NCBI RefSeq assembly: GCF_010894435.1
Contig: NZ_JAAIXZ010000004.1
Location: forward strand, 172,300 to 236,299
Direction of reading: 5' to 3'
Source: Pyxidicoccus trucidator
Lineage (GTDB): Bacteria > Myxococcota > Myxococcia > Myxococcales > Myxococcaceae
Length of the DNA stretch: 64,000 nt
Part shown: piece by piece, positions 27,887 to 37,400 of the stretch
Position numbering within the stretch: the stretch's first letter is position 1
Layout: every line of letters begins with the position of its first letter
Translations under genes and position numbers: made by a program
The notes under the pieces: model-generated
Databases searched by the model: none
Told to the model about the DNA's origin: nothing
Seen by the model: the letters and a program-made list of their open reading frames with translations, nothing else

Positions 27887-28258
27887 ATGACAAACCTGAC
27901 GAGCTTCCTGTGGCGCGGTGCGGTCGCGAGTGTCCTGCTGGGCCTGTCCGCCTGTGGCGGCGGCGAGGCGGCCCCGGCGGACGAGTCCAGGGTGGAGGGG
28001 CTGGTCTCCTCCGAGTCCCAGTTGGCGTGCACCACCTGCGGCACCACGCGTTACAGCGACATCGAAGGGGGCTTCGGGTGGACGTGCTCCGAGGCTCGCA
28101 GCACCGCTGTCAGCTATCTCAACCAGGACATGCAGTGGCAGTGTCCGGCGGGAAGCTGCAACGTGGTGTGGACGCATGGGCGGTGCACGCCCGTGGGGCC
28201 CAACCGGGATGACGGCTTCGAGATGGACGTCACCGCGACGTACTCCTGCTGCCAGTAG
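27887..28258 (+). CDS. Small secreted lipoprotein
   Basis: A 123-residue lipoprotein: signal helix (FLWRGAVASVLLGLSA) ending in lipobox LSAC followed by GGGE. The mature region has a set of Cys (ACTTCGTT, FGWTCSEA, WQCPAGSC, GRCTP, SCCQ) likely forming disulfides. The start at MTNLTS is chosen so that the signal peptide begins at the N-terminus. I do not recognise the family; the charged-free Ser/Glu linker after the lipobox is typical of outer-membrane lipoproteins in this group. It lies between two unrelated genes with a hairpin behind it. Confidence 0.7.
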   Translation: MTNLTSFLWRGAVASVLLGLSACGGGEAAPADESRVEGLVSSESQLACTTCGTTRYSDIEGGFGWTCSEARSTAVSYLNQDMQWQCPAGSCNVVWTHGRCTPVGPNRDDGFEMDVTATYSCCQ

Positions 28259-28273
28259 TGTCGGGTTCCTCGC

Positions 28274-28291
28274 GCCCGGGCCCACCCGGGC
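28274..28291 (+). terminator. Hairpin after the small lipoprotein gene
   Basis: GCCCGGG, loop CCCA, CCCGGGC: a 7-bp all-GC perfect stem 16 bases after the stop. No U-tract. Confidence 0.45.
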
Positions 28292-28392
28292 CGTGGAGCG
28301 CCTGACAGGCCGGGCGGCGGGACGTGCTTCCTCCCGTGCGGCCCCTCGCGCCCGCCGTTAAAGCCGCCCGGAGTTCCAGAAGGAGAACGGTC

Positions 28393-28677
28393 ATGCCTGT
28401 CGCGAAGTGGAACGGTGTGGTGATTGCCGAGAGCGCACGCTGCGAGAAGGTGGAGGGCAACTGGTACTTCCCGGCCGAGGCCATCCGCCGTGAGTACTTC
28501 CGCCCCAGCGACACGCACTCCGTCTGCGGGTGGAAGGGGACGGCCAGCTACTACGATGTCGTCGTCAACGGGCAGGTGAACAAGGACGCCGCCTGGTACT
28601 ACCCGGAGCCGATGGCCGCCGCCTCCAACATCGCCGGCCACGTGGCCTTCTGGCGCGGCGTCACCGTGGAGGGCTGA
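28393..28677 (+). CDS. DUF427 domain protein
   Basis: A 94-residue protein covering one whole DUF427 domain, a small beta-barrel-like fold of unknown function common in actinobacteria and proteobacteria. Family blocks are NGVVIAES, EGNWYFP, SVCGWKGTASYYDV, AAWYYPEP and HVAFWRGV. The ATG at 28393 follows a strong ribosome site (AGAAGGAGAA). Cytoplasmic, no signal peptide. No functional partner nearby. Confidence 0.9.
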   Translation: MPVAKWNGVVIAESARCEKVEGNWYFPAEAIRREYFRPSDTHSVCGWKGTASYYDVVVNGQVNKDAAWYYPEPMAAASNIAGHVAFWRGVTVEG

Positions 28678-28740
28678 GCCGCACGCTCCGTGCTGCTCCT
28701 GCCCGCTCCCCCGGGCCCGCCGGCGCTCGCCCACGCCCTA

Positions 28741-28950
28741 TATAATGATGCGGGCAAAGCCTCTCGCCGTGTGGGACGCAGTGTCTGGGATGGGCTGGCC
28801 AGACGTTGCGCCGCCGCTTCCGCATGGCGCCCTGACGCCACCGACTGGCGCCTGGATGAAAGGGGTTTTCGAAGCTTCTTGATTTACCTGATGGCGTGGC
28901 CGTGTTAGACGGCCCGCACGGGGCCGAGGCCTGGGGCCGCCTCGGCCCCG
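28741..28950 (+). ncRNA. Possible small RNA unit in the 28678-29256 gap
   Basis: The 579-base gap holds no convincing gene. It contains a perfect -10 hexamer TATAAT (28741-28746), rare in DNA this GC-rich, though no matching -35 is visible. About 180 bases later a 12-bp perfect hairpin ends the unit. Segments near both ends can pair (GCGGGC near 28750 with GCCCGC near 28912; GCCGT with ACGGC). This could be a transcribed RNA of roughly 200 bases, or the long leader of the next gene. Tentative. Confidence 0.25.
28919..28950 (+). terminator. Perfect 12-bp hairpin in the 28678-29256 gap
   Basis: CGGGGCCGAGGC (28919-28930), an 8-base loop, then GCCTCGGCCCCG (28939-28950). No U-tract. It is about 240 bases after the DUF427 stop and 300 before the next gene, so it may end a small RNA or serve as a distant terminator. 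Confidence 0.5.
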
Positions 28951-29256
28951 AATGGACTCAACCGATAGAACCTTGCAGTAGCGCGCTGAGCTGAGTGGGC
29001 CGGGGAGGAGCCGCGGGAACCGCGTCTCTTGCCGTAACGCTCGCGCGCCGAGTGCCTCCAAAAACCCATGTTCGTGGTGCGTGGAAGGCGGCCTGTCGGG
29101 CGCTCCGCCACGCGTGTCATCAGTCCAGGTCCTTGCATCCGGGAATGCGCCGAGGACGGCCGGGGTGTGTCCTGCCGCCGCGCCAGCCCGCGAGGTCCGG
29201 GTGTGCATTTGACAGGTCTGGCGCCTCCGCGCTCGACCTGAACGCTAGAGGTGTGG

Positions 29257-32200
29257 ATGTTCGCGCAAAGTAGACGTCTGGTATTCGCAGCAGTCCTGTC
29301 CCTGTGGGCCGCGGCCTGCGGCACGCCGCCGGAAGCCCCGCTGGAGCCCGAGCTCGCCGAGGCCACGGGAGAGCTGAACACGCAGAGCTTCTGTGGCGCG
29401 CCGCAAGTCGTTGCACAGCTCGCCGATGGAAGCCTGCCCCCGCGCGAGGACGTGCGGTGCGAGGGGCCGTGGGAGTACAGCAACTACAAGGCGTGCTACG
29501 TCGACAAGGCCGACGCGAGCTGTCCCTGGACGGGGCGTTACAACCAGACGACCTGTCGCGAGGTCTACTCGTGCCGGCACCCCGACTTCGGGCTCGCCTC
29601 CCGCTACAACAAGACGGTGACGACGACTGTCGGTGGCACCCTCAAGGGAGGGAAGCGCTGCGAGACGGACGAGTACGGCAACGTCTCCTGCGAGACCTAT
29701 CACTTCCTCGACTTCACCCCGAACTGCCGCATGGCCGCCAACGCGGCGAAGTACGCGGTGGATGACCGCTACGAGGCGGGAGTCACCGTCGTCAGCTCGT
29801 ACGCCGACCCGTCCCAGTCGGAGTGGGATGAGAGCTCGACGTGCACGTACACCCTCAGTGGTTACCCCGAGTACAACCTGACGCAGAACCTGCTGTGTGG
29901 CTACCGCGATTACAATTGCGACGACACGACCAGCAAAATCTATGAGTCGTGCCGCCACCCGGACCATGGCCAGACGGCGAACCCGGGGGAGTGCCACGAA
30001 AAGAGCCTCCCCAACACGCTGGACTCCGTGCGCCTCTACTCCTCGCCGAACCTGACGCTCAACGAGCTTCGGGGCTCGGGCGCTCCGCTCGCGGTGACGA
30101 AGGACCTGGCGGGCTACGCAGCCCGCTGCACGACGACGGATGAGATGCCCATCACCACCGAGGCGCAGGTGCGCTCGAAGTACGGCGCGCTGAAGACGCA
30201 GCTGCAGACGGTGAAGGGCTGGCAGAGCACGGGCACCGGCCCCACCAACGTCGACAAGGCGCAGCTGCGCCGGCAGCTGGTGCGCAAGTCCAAGGTCCTC
30301 TTCGAGCTGAAGGGCGGCCACTTCGAGGACACCCAGGTCACCGACGTCGTGCAGGTCTACAAGGACCACACCGAGGGCGGCAACCGCGTCCTGTCGCGGG
30401 TGGACCCCAGGGTGGGCTTCGACTGGGTCCTGGGCTCGCCCGCGGTGCAGGTGCCCGTGGACCAGTTCTCCGTGCGCTGGACGGGGAAGGTCATCCCCCG
30501 CTACTCGGAGGTCTACACCTTCTACACCACCAGCGATGACGGCGTGCGGCTGTGGGTGGACGGCAAGCTGCTCATCGACAACTGGACCCCGCATGGCCCC
30601 ACCGAGAACCTGGGGACCATCATGGTGCCGCTGGTGGCGGACCAGGAGTACGACCTCCGCATGGAGTTCTTCGAGGCGGGCGGCGGCGCCGTGGCCCAGC
30701 TGTCCTGGTGGAGCCTCAGCCAGGCCAAGGAGCTCATTCCCGCGGACCGGCTGAAGACGCCGGCCGGCGGCCAGGGCCTGCTGGGCGAGTACTTCGAGAA
30801 CGAGCAGGGAGGCGACTGCATCAACCCCTGGATTGCCCCGGTGGCGGACGCGATGTGCCCGGAGGCCTCGGAGGTGAATGCCCTCTTCGCCATGTGCCGG
30901 CGGATGACGCTGGACCACGTGCCCGCGTCCACCGTGCAGCGGGTGATGGAGCGCTGCATCGACGTGATTGAGACGGCCGAGGCCACCACCTGCACGCGCG
31001 AGAAGTACCGGGAGGTCCATGATGAGCTCATCCCCGCGCTCCTCAAGGAGCAGCTCTCCCAGGTACACGCGACGACGGAGGCGGGCCGCACCGCGGCGCT
31101 GCGCCGCAAGCTGGGCTACCTGGACCGCTGGTACGGCAAGGTCCGTGGCCCCCTCTACGGCGGGGACCGGACGTCGACGGCGCTCAACGAGCGCACCAGT
31201 GAGCTGCTGGGCGAGTTCTGGCGGGGCGCGTACACCTCCGACTTCCCCATTGGCATGAAGCCCGGCGGCGACGAGCCGGCGGCCCTGCCGGTGTCGGTGG
31301 ATGGCATCCCCGCCCTCTCGGACACCTACCTGAAGGTGGACCGCGAGGTGCTCAAGGCGGCCTTCCCCGAGTCCTCGGCCATCACCGCGCCGATGACGTC
31401 CACCCCGCTGACCCTGGTGGTGAACGACGCGCTGCGCGGCCTGGAGCAGCGGCTCGACAGCTCCTCGGACGCGCATGACCTGGGCTGCCGCTTCCGTGGC
31501 TGCTCGGCCGGGAAGATTTCCACCGAGGTGAGCCACCTCTGGAAGTACCTCGGCACCCTGCACGACGTGGTGGCGCTGGGCGCCATGGTGGATGCTCCCA
31601 CCCAGCTGGTGGACGCGGACTGGAAGCCCGTCTTCGCCCGGATGCGGCTGCGGCACGACGTGCTGGCCAGCGCGCTGAAGGACGCGGCGGGGCTGGACAC
31701 GTACTCGCCCCTGAAGCTGGAGGCGGCGCCCCAGGAGAGCGTGGCCCCTGTTGCGTATGGCCTGCTGGAGCTGATGCGCGAGGCCCGCGCCCGCACGAGC
31801 AGCTACGAGAAGTTCGGCGCCTTCGACGCGACGCTGCGCTACTCGCTGCACACGGGCATGAACAACGACTCGCAGGAGGTCATCGCCAGCCTGGTGAACG
31901 CGCAGCTGGGCAACCTCCAGGCGGCCATCGACTCGTACCAGACGCACCGCGCCACCTACCTCCAGACGTACCTGGAGGAGATGCGTGGCGTCCGCCTGGC
32001 GGCGCGCACCGCCGCGGACCTCCAGCTGATGCTCCAGCAGGTGGTGAATCTGGAGACGGACCTCCAGGGCATGAGCCACAACGCGCGCATCGCCTCGGCG
32101 CGGCACGCGGACTACTTCGCCCGCACGTTCCAGGAGATGCTGAGCAACCCGCAGGTTGCCGACTACCTCGTGTCCCAGGGGCCGGTGACGCCGCTGTCCG

Positions 32201-34323
32201 TCTCGGCCGCGGATGCGAAGTACACGGGCGTCTTCCCGCAGCTCACGGACGACATCGCGGCGCTGTCCGCCACGGGGAAGGTCATCCCGGATGGCGCGGG
32301 CGCGGGCGACCTGCTCCACATCACCGTCACTGGCGAGTGGGCGCCGGTCTGCGCGCTGGGCTCGCCCATTGCCCGGATGACGATTCCCGGAGACGCCAGC
32401 CCGACGGACATCGCCACCAGCGGCGTCACCACGGGGCCGGAGGGCTTCACCGTGGTGCTGACCTCGAGCGGCTTCAAGGCCAGTGCCATCGCCGATGTGA
32501 AGCAGAACGGCAGCTACGACACCGTCGCCGGGACGGCGGACGTGTGCATCGGCGTGAAGACGAAGGCGGGCACCCCCTTCGCGGACCTGCTGGGCAGCAG
32601 CGTCGAGGTCTACGCCCAGGCCGAGGCTTGCCTCAGCTACAGCCACTCGAACACGTGGTCGGACATCCATAGCGAAACGACGACGACGGGCTCGGACTCG
32701 CGCAGCACGGCGGCCTTCACCGCGGGCCTGCGGGTGCCGGGCACGCCGTTCCCGCACCTGCCGGTGGGCAGCCTCCTGCTGGTGGAGATGAAGAAGGGGA
32801 GCACCCAGCGCAAGGACATCCAGCAGATTCACGTGCTGCACCGCCCGGCGAACAGCTTCCTCATCCCGGCGCGCACGGACGTGAATGCGGTGGACCTGTA
32901 CCTGGTCGTCAACGACAGGATGGGCTGCTCCGGCCTGAACACCGCGTCGCTGAGCCTCATGGTGAGCCGCGCCAGCCGCGTGGGCTCTGGCCAGTACGCC
33001 GAGAAGCTGCTGGGCGCCCTGGCGACGACGAAGGCCGCGGTGGACGCGGAGGGTCGCAACGCGCTGAAGGAGGGGCGCGTCAGCGCGACGACCCTGGCGA
33101 GCATCCGCTCGGGCGCGTACGTGACGCTGGAGAACGCGTGCAGCCAGTGCGGAACCAGCCAGCTGCCCAGCCAGCTGCAGGGCCTCTACAGCGCCTGGGT
33201 GGACCATGAGCTGGCCGCGCTGGCGCGGCAGGCGGACATGATTGCGGCGGAGCGGCAGATGCACCTGCTGTCGCTGGAGCTGAAGGCGCTCGGCGCGGAC
33301 CTGGCGCGGCAGGAGGGTGAGTCGCGCCTGGCCCGGCAGCTGCCGCTGTGGGCGCTGCGGGATTTGGAGGGCACGGAGCTGTCCGACAAGACGCGGGCCG
33401 TCACGGACGTGGTGAACCGCTACCTCATGCCCATCCTGGAGCTGCGCTACCCGGAGGTGCTGGTCGCGATGCGCACGGACGCGACGGCCCGGAACGAGCT
33501 GCTCGCGCTCACCGACGGCGTGGTGCCCGGGGCGGCGGGGGCCTCGAATGCCACCCACTGGACGCGCTCGCGTCTGGAGACGGCGAAGCAGCTGAAGAGC
33601 TTCGTGGCGCGGGTGATGACGACGCTGGGGCCCCTGCGCGGCCCGTCCAGCGGCGCCACGCAGTACCCCTTCGTGGCCGTCAGCTTCCCCCGGCCGGGGC
33701 ATGCGGCGGGCTGGCAGTCGTACTACCGGACCGCGGATGACATCCGCTCCGCGCAGGTGTGGAACCAGTTCGAGAACGGCAGGACGGTGTCCTTCACCGT
33801 CCGTCCGGAGGACCTCTACTCGTACAACGGGCACAAGGGCCTGCCGTGCACCGAGGGCACCATGGTCATCCGCGCCATGGGCCTGTACCTGGCCATCCCC
33901 GGCACGTACGACGTGGCGCCGAACATGAACAACCTGCTCCTGTATCCGCCCGCCACGGTGGACAAGTCGCTGACGTTCGTGACGAAGGACGGCCCAGAGG
34001 TCTACCAGCAGCTCAACTCGAAGTGGCTGTCGCCGTGGGTGCGCCCCACCTTCGGAGACTCGTTCCAGGCGGAGACGTGGTTCGACAAGGTGCGGGGCCT
34101 GCGCAAGGGCAACGGCCTGTCGCCCTTCACCACCTTCGAGTTCGACCTGTCGGGCCTGCACGGAGTGACTATCGAGGCCAAGAACCTCGTCGACGACACG
34201 GACGAGCTCGTCCTCGTCTTCGAGGTGGAGACGGAGCCGCTGGCCGAAGAGATGACGTGGATCACGTCGTGCGTGAGGCCGCCTGCCTCGCTGCAGGCGC
34301 CGGTGGAAGTGTCGGAGCTGTAG
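29257..34323 (+). CDS. Giant PA14-domain surface lipoprotein
   Basis: A 1688-residue exported protein. The signal (LVFAAVLSLWAAAC) ends in a lipobox with CGTPPE. The first 300 residues are Cys- and Tyr-rich (SCRHPDFG and SCRHPDHG repeats). A PA14 beta-barrel lies at about 400-480 (RWTGKVIPRYSEVYTFYTTS, DDGVRLWVDG, VAQLSWW), a fold that usually binds sugars or assembles in toxins and adhesins. The rest is mainly long helices with beta sections, unrecognised. It is followed by a terminator-like hairpin and then the Rhs gene in the same direction. A surface or secreted partner of the Rhs protein is plausible but inferred. A GTG at 29251 is in frame. Confidence 0.85.
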   Translation: MFAQSRRLVFAAVLSLWAAACGTPPEAPLEPELAEATGELNTQSFCGAPQVVAQLADGSLPPREDVRCEGPWEYSNYKACYVDKADASCPWTGRYNQTTCREVYSCRHPDFGLASRYNKTVTTTVGGTLKGGKRCETDEYGNVSCETYHFLDFTPNCRMAANAAKYAVDDRYEAGVTVVSSYADPSQSEWDESSTCTYTLSGYPEYNLTQNLLCGYRDYNCDDTTSKIYESCRHPDHGQTANPGECHEKSLPNTLDSVRLYSSPNLTLNELRGSGAPLAVTKDLAGYAARCTTTDEMPITTEAQVRSKYGALKTQLQTVKGWQSTGTGPTNVDKAQLRRQLVRKSKVLFELKGGHFEDTQVTDVVQVYKDHTEGGNRVLSRVDPRVGFDWVLGSPAVQVPVDQFSVRWTGKVIPRYSEVYTFYTTSDDGVRLWVDGKLLIDNWTPHGPTENLGTIMVPLVADQEYDLRMEFFEAGGGAVAQLSWWSLSQAKELIPADRLKTPAGGQGLLGEYFENEQGGDCINPWIAPVADAMCPEASEVNALFAMCRRMTLDHVPASTVQRVMERCIDVIETAEATTCTREKYREVHDELIPALLKEQLSQVHATTEAGRTAALRRKLGYLDRWYGKVRGPLYGGDRTSTALNERTSELLGEFWRGAYTSDFPIGMKPGGDEPAALPVSVDGIPALSDTYLKVDREVLKAAFPESSAITAPMTSTPLTLVVNDALRGLEQRLDSSSDAHDLGCRFRGCSAGKISTEVSHLWKYLGTLHDVVALGAMVDAPTQLVDADWKPVFARMRLRHDVLASALKDAAGLDTYSPLKLEAAPQESVAPVAYGLLELMREARARTSSYEKFGAFDATLRYSLHTGMNNDSQEVIASLVNAQLGNLQAAIDSYQTHRATYLQTYLEEMRGVRLAARTAADLQLMLQQVVNLETDLQGMSHNARIASARHADYFARTFQEMLSNPQVADYLVSQGPVTPLSVSAADAKYTGVFPQLTDDIAALSATGKVIPDGAGAGDLLHITVTGEWAPVCALGSPIARMTIPGDASPTDIATSGVTTGPEGFTVVLTSSGFKASAIADVKQNGSYDTVAGTADVCIGVKTKAGTPFADLLGSSVEVYAQAEACLSYSHSNTWSDIHSETTTTGSDSRSTAAFTAGLRVPGTPFPHLPVGSLLLVEMKKGSTQRKDIQQIHVLHRPANSFLIPARTDVNAVDLYLVVNDRMGCSGLNTASLSLMVSRASRVGSGQYAEKLLGALATTKAAVDAEGRNALKEGRVSATTLASIRSGAYVTLENACSQCGTSQLPSQLQGLYSAWVDHELAALARQADMIAAERQMHLLSLELKALGADLARQEGESRLARQLPLWALRDLEGTELSDKTRAVTDVVNRYLMPILELRYPEVLVAMRTDATARNELLALTDGVVPGAAGASNATHWTRSRLETAKQLKSFVARVMTTLGPLRGPSSGATQYPFVAVSFPRPGHAAGWQSYYRTADDIRSAQVWNQFENGRTVSFTVRPEDLYSYNGHKGLPCTEGTMVIRAMGLYLAIPGTYDVAPNMNNLLLYPPATVDKSLTFVTKDGPEVYQQLNSKWLSPWVRPTFGDSFQAETWFDKVRGLRKGNGLSPFTTFEFDLSGLHGVTIEAKNLVDDTDELVLVFEVETEPLAEEMTWITSCVRPPASLQAPVEVSEL

Positions 34324-34346
34324 TCCGGCGGTAGGAGTCTGGGCCG

Positions 34347-34377
34347 GGGGCCACCTCGCCAGGAGCGGGGTGGCCCC
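34347..34377 (+). terminator. Strong hairpin between the PA14 and Rhs genes
   Basis: GGGGCCACCTCGC (34347-34359), loop CAGGA, GCGGGGTGGCCCC (34365-34377): a 13-bp stem with one U-G pair, 23 bases after the PA14 stop. A T/C-rich but not U-only stretch follows. Probably a terminator, or an attenuator separating the two big genes. Confidence 0.6.
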
Positions 34378-34492
34378 TCGGCCCTCTTCGTCGTCGCTTT
34401 CTTCACATGGATGGCCGTGGGCGCGGGGACGGCGGATTCGTCCGCCCGCATCGCGCCCGGCTGTCCTCGACCTGGAGTCAGTCGTGTTTCGA

Positions 34493-37400
34493 ATGGAAGA
34501 GTGGTTGAGGACCGCGGCATGCGCGGTGTTGCTGGGAGGCGTGCCCGCGCTGGCGCAGACGGGCACCTCGTTGGATGCGCGGGTGCAGGCGCCGGTACTG
34601 GGCTCGCCCGAGCGGGGCTCGCTGGCGGGGCAGTTCGCCGCGACGGTGTTCGGCGTGGGCGACGTCAGCCGGGGTGGGTTCCGCCTGCCGTGGGCGGACG
34701 CGCTGCCTCGGGAGCGGGGCGCGTCGCTGGTGGACGCCCTGCCTTCGTACTCGCCGGAGAGTGGCTTGAGCGAGTGGGGCCTGGGCTGGAACACGGGGCT
34801 GGCGCTGACGCGGTGGCGCGAGACGGGAGACCTGGACTTCGCCACGGACGAGCTGACAGGGCCCTTCGGGCGGCTGGTGGCCGGCGCGGACGGGGCTTTG
34901 TATCCGGTGGGCCTGGGGCAGAAGGTGCGGGTGCTCGCGGTGGCGGACGGCTGGGTGGCGCACCTGCCGGACGGCAGCCGGTGGACCTTCGGTGGCGCGA
35001 ACCGGGTGGTGACGTCCCGGGGGACGTACGCCTGGTACCTGACGGAGGTGGTGACACCGACGCAGCGCAAGACACGGGTGGAGTACGAGGCGAACGCGTC
35101 CGGACGTCTGTTCGTGAAGGCGCTGCACCACGGTGGCGTGGGCGATGACTTCCAGTACCGCGTGGACTTCCAGTACGAGCCGGTGTCGAAGCCGACGGTG
35201 GACCTGCGCTCCGGGCAGGCCCTGGTGCTGGACCAGCGGGTGAAGACGGTGGTGGCCAACGTGCGCAACGCCACCAGCGGCGTCTTCGAGGCGCGGTGGC
35301 GGGAGCACCTGACGTACGAGGAAGAGGGGGTGGGGCCGGCGTACTACCTGACGGCGGCGCAGCGGGTGTTCGCCTCGGGTGAGAGCGCGCCCGTGGTGAG
35401 CTACGGCTACGAGCGCCTGGGCACACACCTGACGGCGGCGGCGGTGCGCCACAACCCCAAGCTGGACGCGGTGCTGGCGTCACGCGGCACCGACGCCGTC
35501 CACGCCAACCGCGCGGCCTTCCTGGACGTGAACCTGGACGGACGGGTGGACTTCGAGTCCGCGAGTGACAACACGCTGTTCATCCAGGATGACGAGGGCT
35601 TCCTCGCGGAACCTCTTCCGCCGGCGACCCCGGACGTGTCGCCGCTGTGCCGGAGCACCAGCACCGGCTCCACCGTGGCGCGCGTGCTGGCGCAGATGCG
35701 CGCGTCGGAATCGACGTACCAGGTGGTGGGCGTGCGGGCCGACAGCTTCGGCAACAGCACGCAGGTGGCGGTGTGCAACCGCGAGGGCGTGCCGTTCACC
35801 ACCCTGACGGTGGCGGCCAACTGGACGCTCACCAGCAACGTGCGCCTGGCGGACGTCAACCGGGACCGCCAGCCGGACCTGGTGAAGGTGGCGTCTGGTC
35901 GCTACACCATCATCCCCAACACCAGCAACGCCTCGGGCTTCAGCTTCGGCGCGCCGGTGACGGGGACGCTGAGCCCCAGCATCACCCCCAACACCTCGTG
36001 GCTGCAGGACGTGAATGGAGACGGGCTGGCGGACATCGCCGTGCGCTCCAGCAGCGCCACGCTGTGGGTGTGGCTGGGCAAGGGCAACCTCGGCTTCGAG
36101 TCGACGGCTCGCACCTTCCCCTTCCGCAACCTCTCGGGCGTCAACTACTCCAGCCTGACGGGCTTCCAGCTCCACTTCGTGGACGTCAACAAGGATGGGC
36201 TGGCGGATGCGCTCTTGACGCGCACCACGGGCACCGGCTCGTTCCTGCACCTCAACACCGGCAGCGCCTTCCAGCAGGTGGCCGTGGACGCGCTGAGCGG
36301 CATGGCGGGCTCCGCGGTGGTGGGGGACTTCTCGGGGACGGGGGAGACGGAGGTGTCCTTCACCGGCTCCGGCGAGGCGAGGGCCGTGACGCTGGGCGCG
36401 CCGCGCGTGGCGCTGCTGCGCAGCGCGGATGACGGCCGGGGCAACGTGCTGCGCTTCGAGTACGCGCGCAGCTCGGCGGTGGCGGGCGCCCACGCCCGGC
36501 AGGTGGTGCTGTCCGCGCTGGAGGTGCAGTCCTCCGGCCTGGAGACGGTCCGCTACGGGTACACCTATGGCGAGCCCACCGTGCACAGCGTGAGCCGCGC
36601 CCTGGTGGGGTTCGGCAGCGTGACGCGCACGGCGCCGGGCGTGCTGGAGGACGCGCGCTTCCTCAACGGGGACCGCTACTCCGGGCTGCCGGTGTCCTCC
36701 ACGCGGCATGACACCCTGAGCCCGGGCGTCCATGCCTACGCGTACCAGCAATACGAGGACGCGCTGTACCAGGGCCTCGCCTGGAAGCGCCTGAAGGAGG
36801 TGGGCAGCGGCTGGGCCCAGGTGGACGGCACGGCGGTGGGCGAGCGGACGGAGTTCCCGCTGTACGCGGCGGGGGTGTGCCCGTCGAAGGCGGTGCGGCA
36901 CACGCTGCACGGCACCCTCACGTCGGAGACGTCGCGCGCGACGCTGGCGGCCTTCGCCGAGTCGCTGCACTGCCTGGAGTCGGGCACGCGCCTGACGGGC
37001 CAGCACACGGACGCGGCGCTGGACTTCCAGAACGAGGTGCGCCTGACGCGCAACGCGGCGGGACAGGTGACGAAGGTGGAGGACCTCGCCAGCAATGGAG
37101 ACGCCCTCACCGTGCAGGACGTCGTCTACCGGCCGGACGCGCTCATCGAGAGCGTCTCCGCGCCCGGCCGGGGCACCACCACCTTCGAGTGGCGGCCCGG
37201 CACGCTGCAGCTGGCGCGGGTGTGGGCTCCGGACGGGGTGGCGATGGAGACCACCACGGTGGACCCGGTGACGGACTCGGTGCTCCAGCTCTCCACGTGG
37301 CGAGGCTCGCGGAGCTTCCGCCAGCACTTCCGCTTCGACGGGCAGGAGCGGCTGGTGAAGTCCTGGGACGACCTGGGCGGCGCCAGCGAGACGAACCCCC

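Noticed and set aside
28741..28950. A 6S RNA gene.
   Set aside because: Only a promoter hexamer and end pairing were seen; no confident central-bubble structure could be drawn by eye.
29245..35274. A 2009-residue open frame on the minus strand over the PA14 gene.
   Set aside because: Arg/His/Gln-rich product with no domain logic; it is a shadow of the high-GC third positions of the real plus-strand genes. The same applies to the long minus-strand frames at 35480-38725 and 948-4427.
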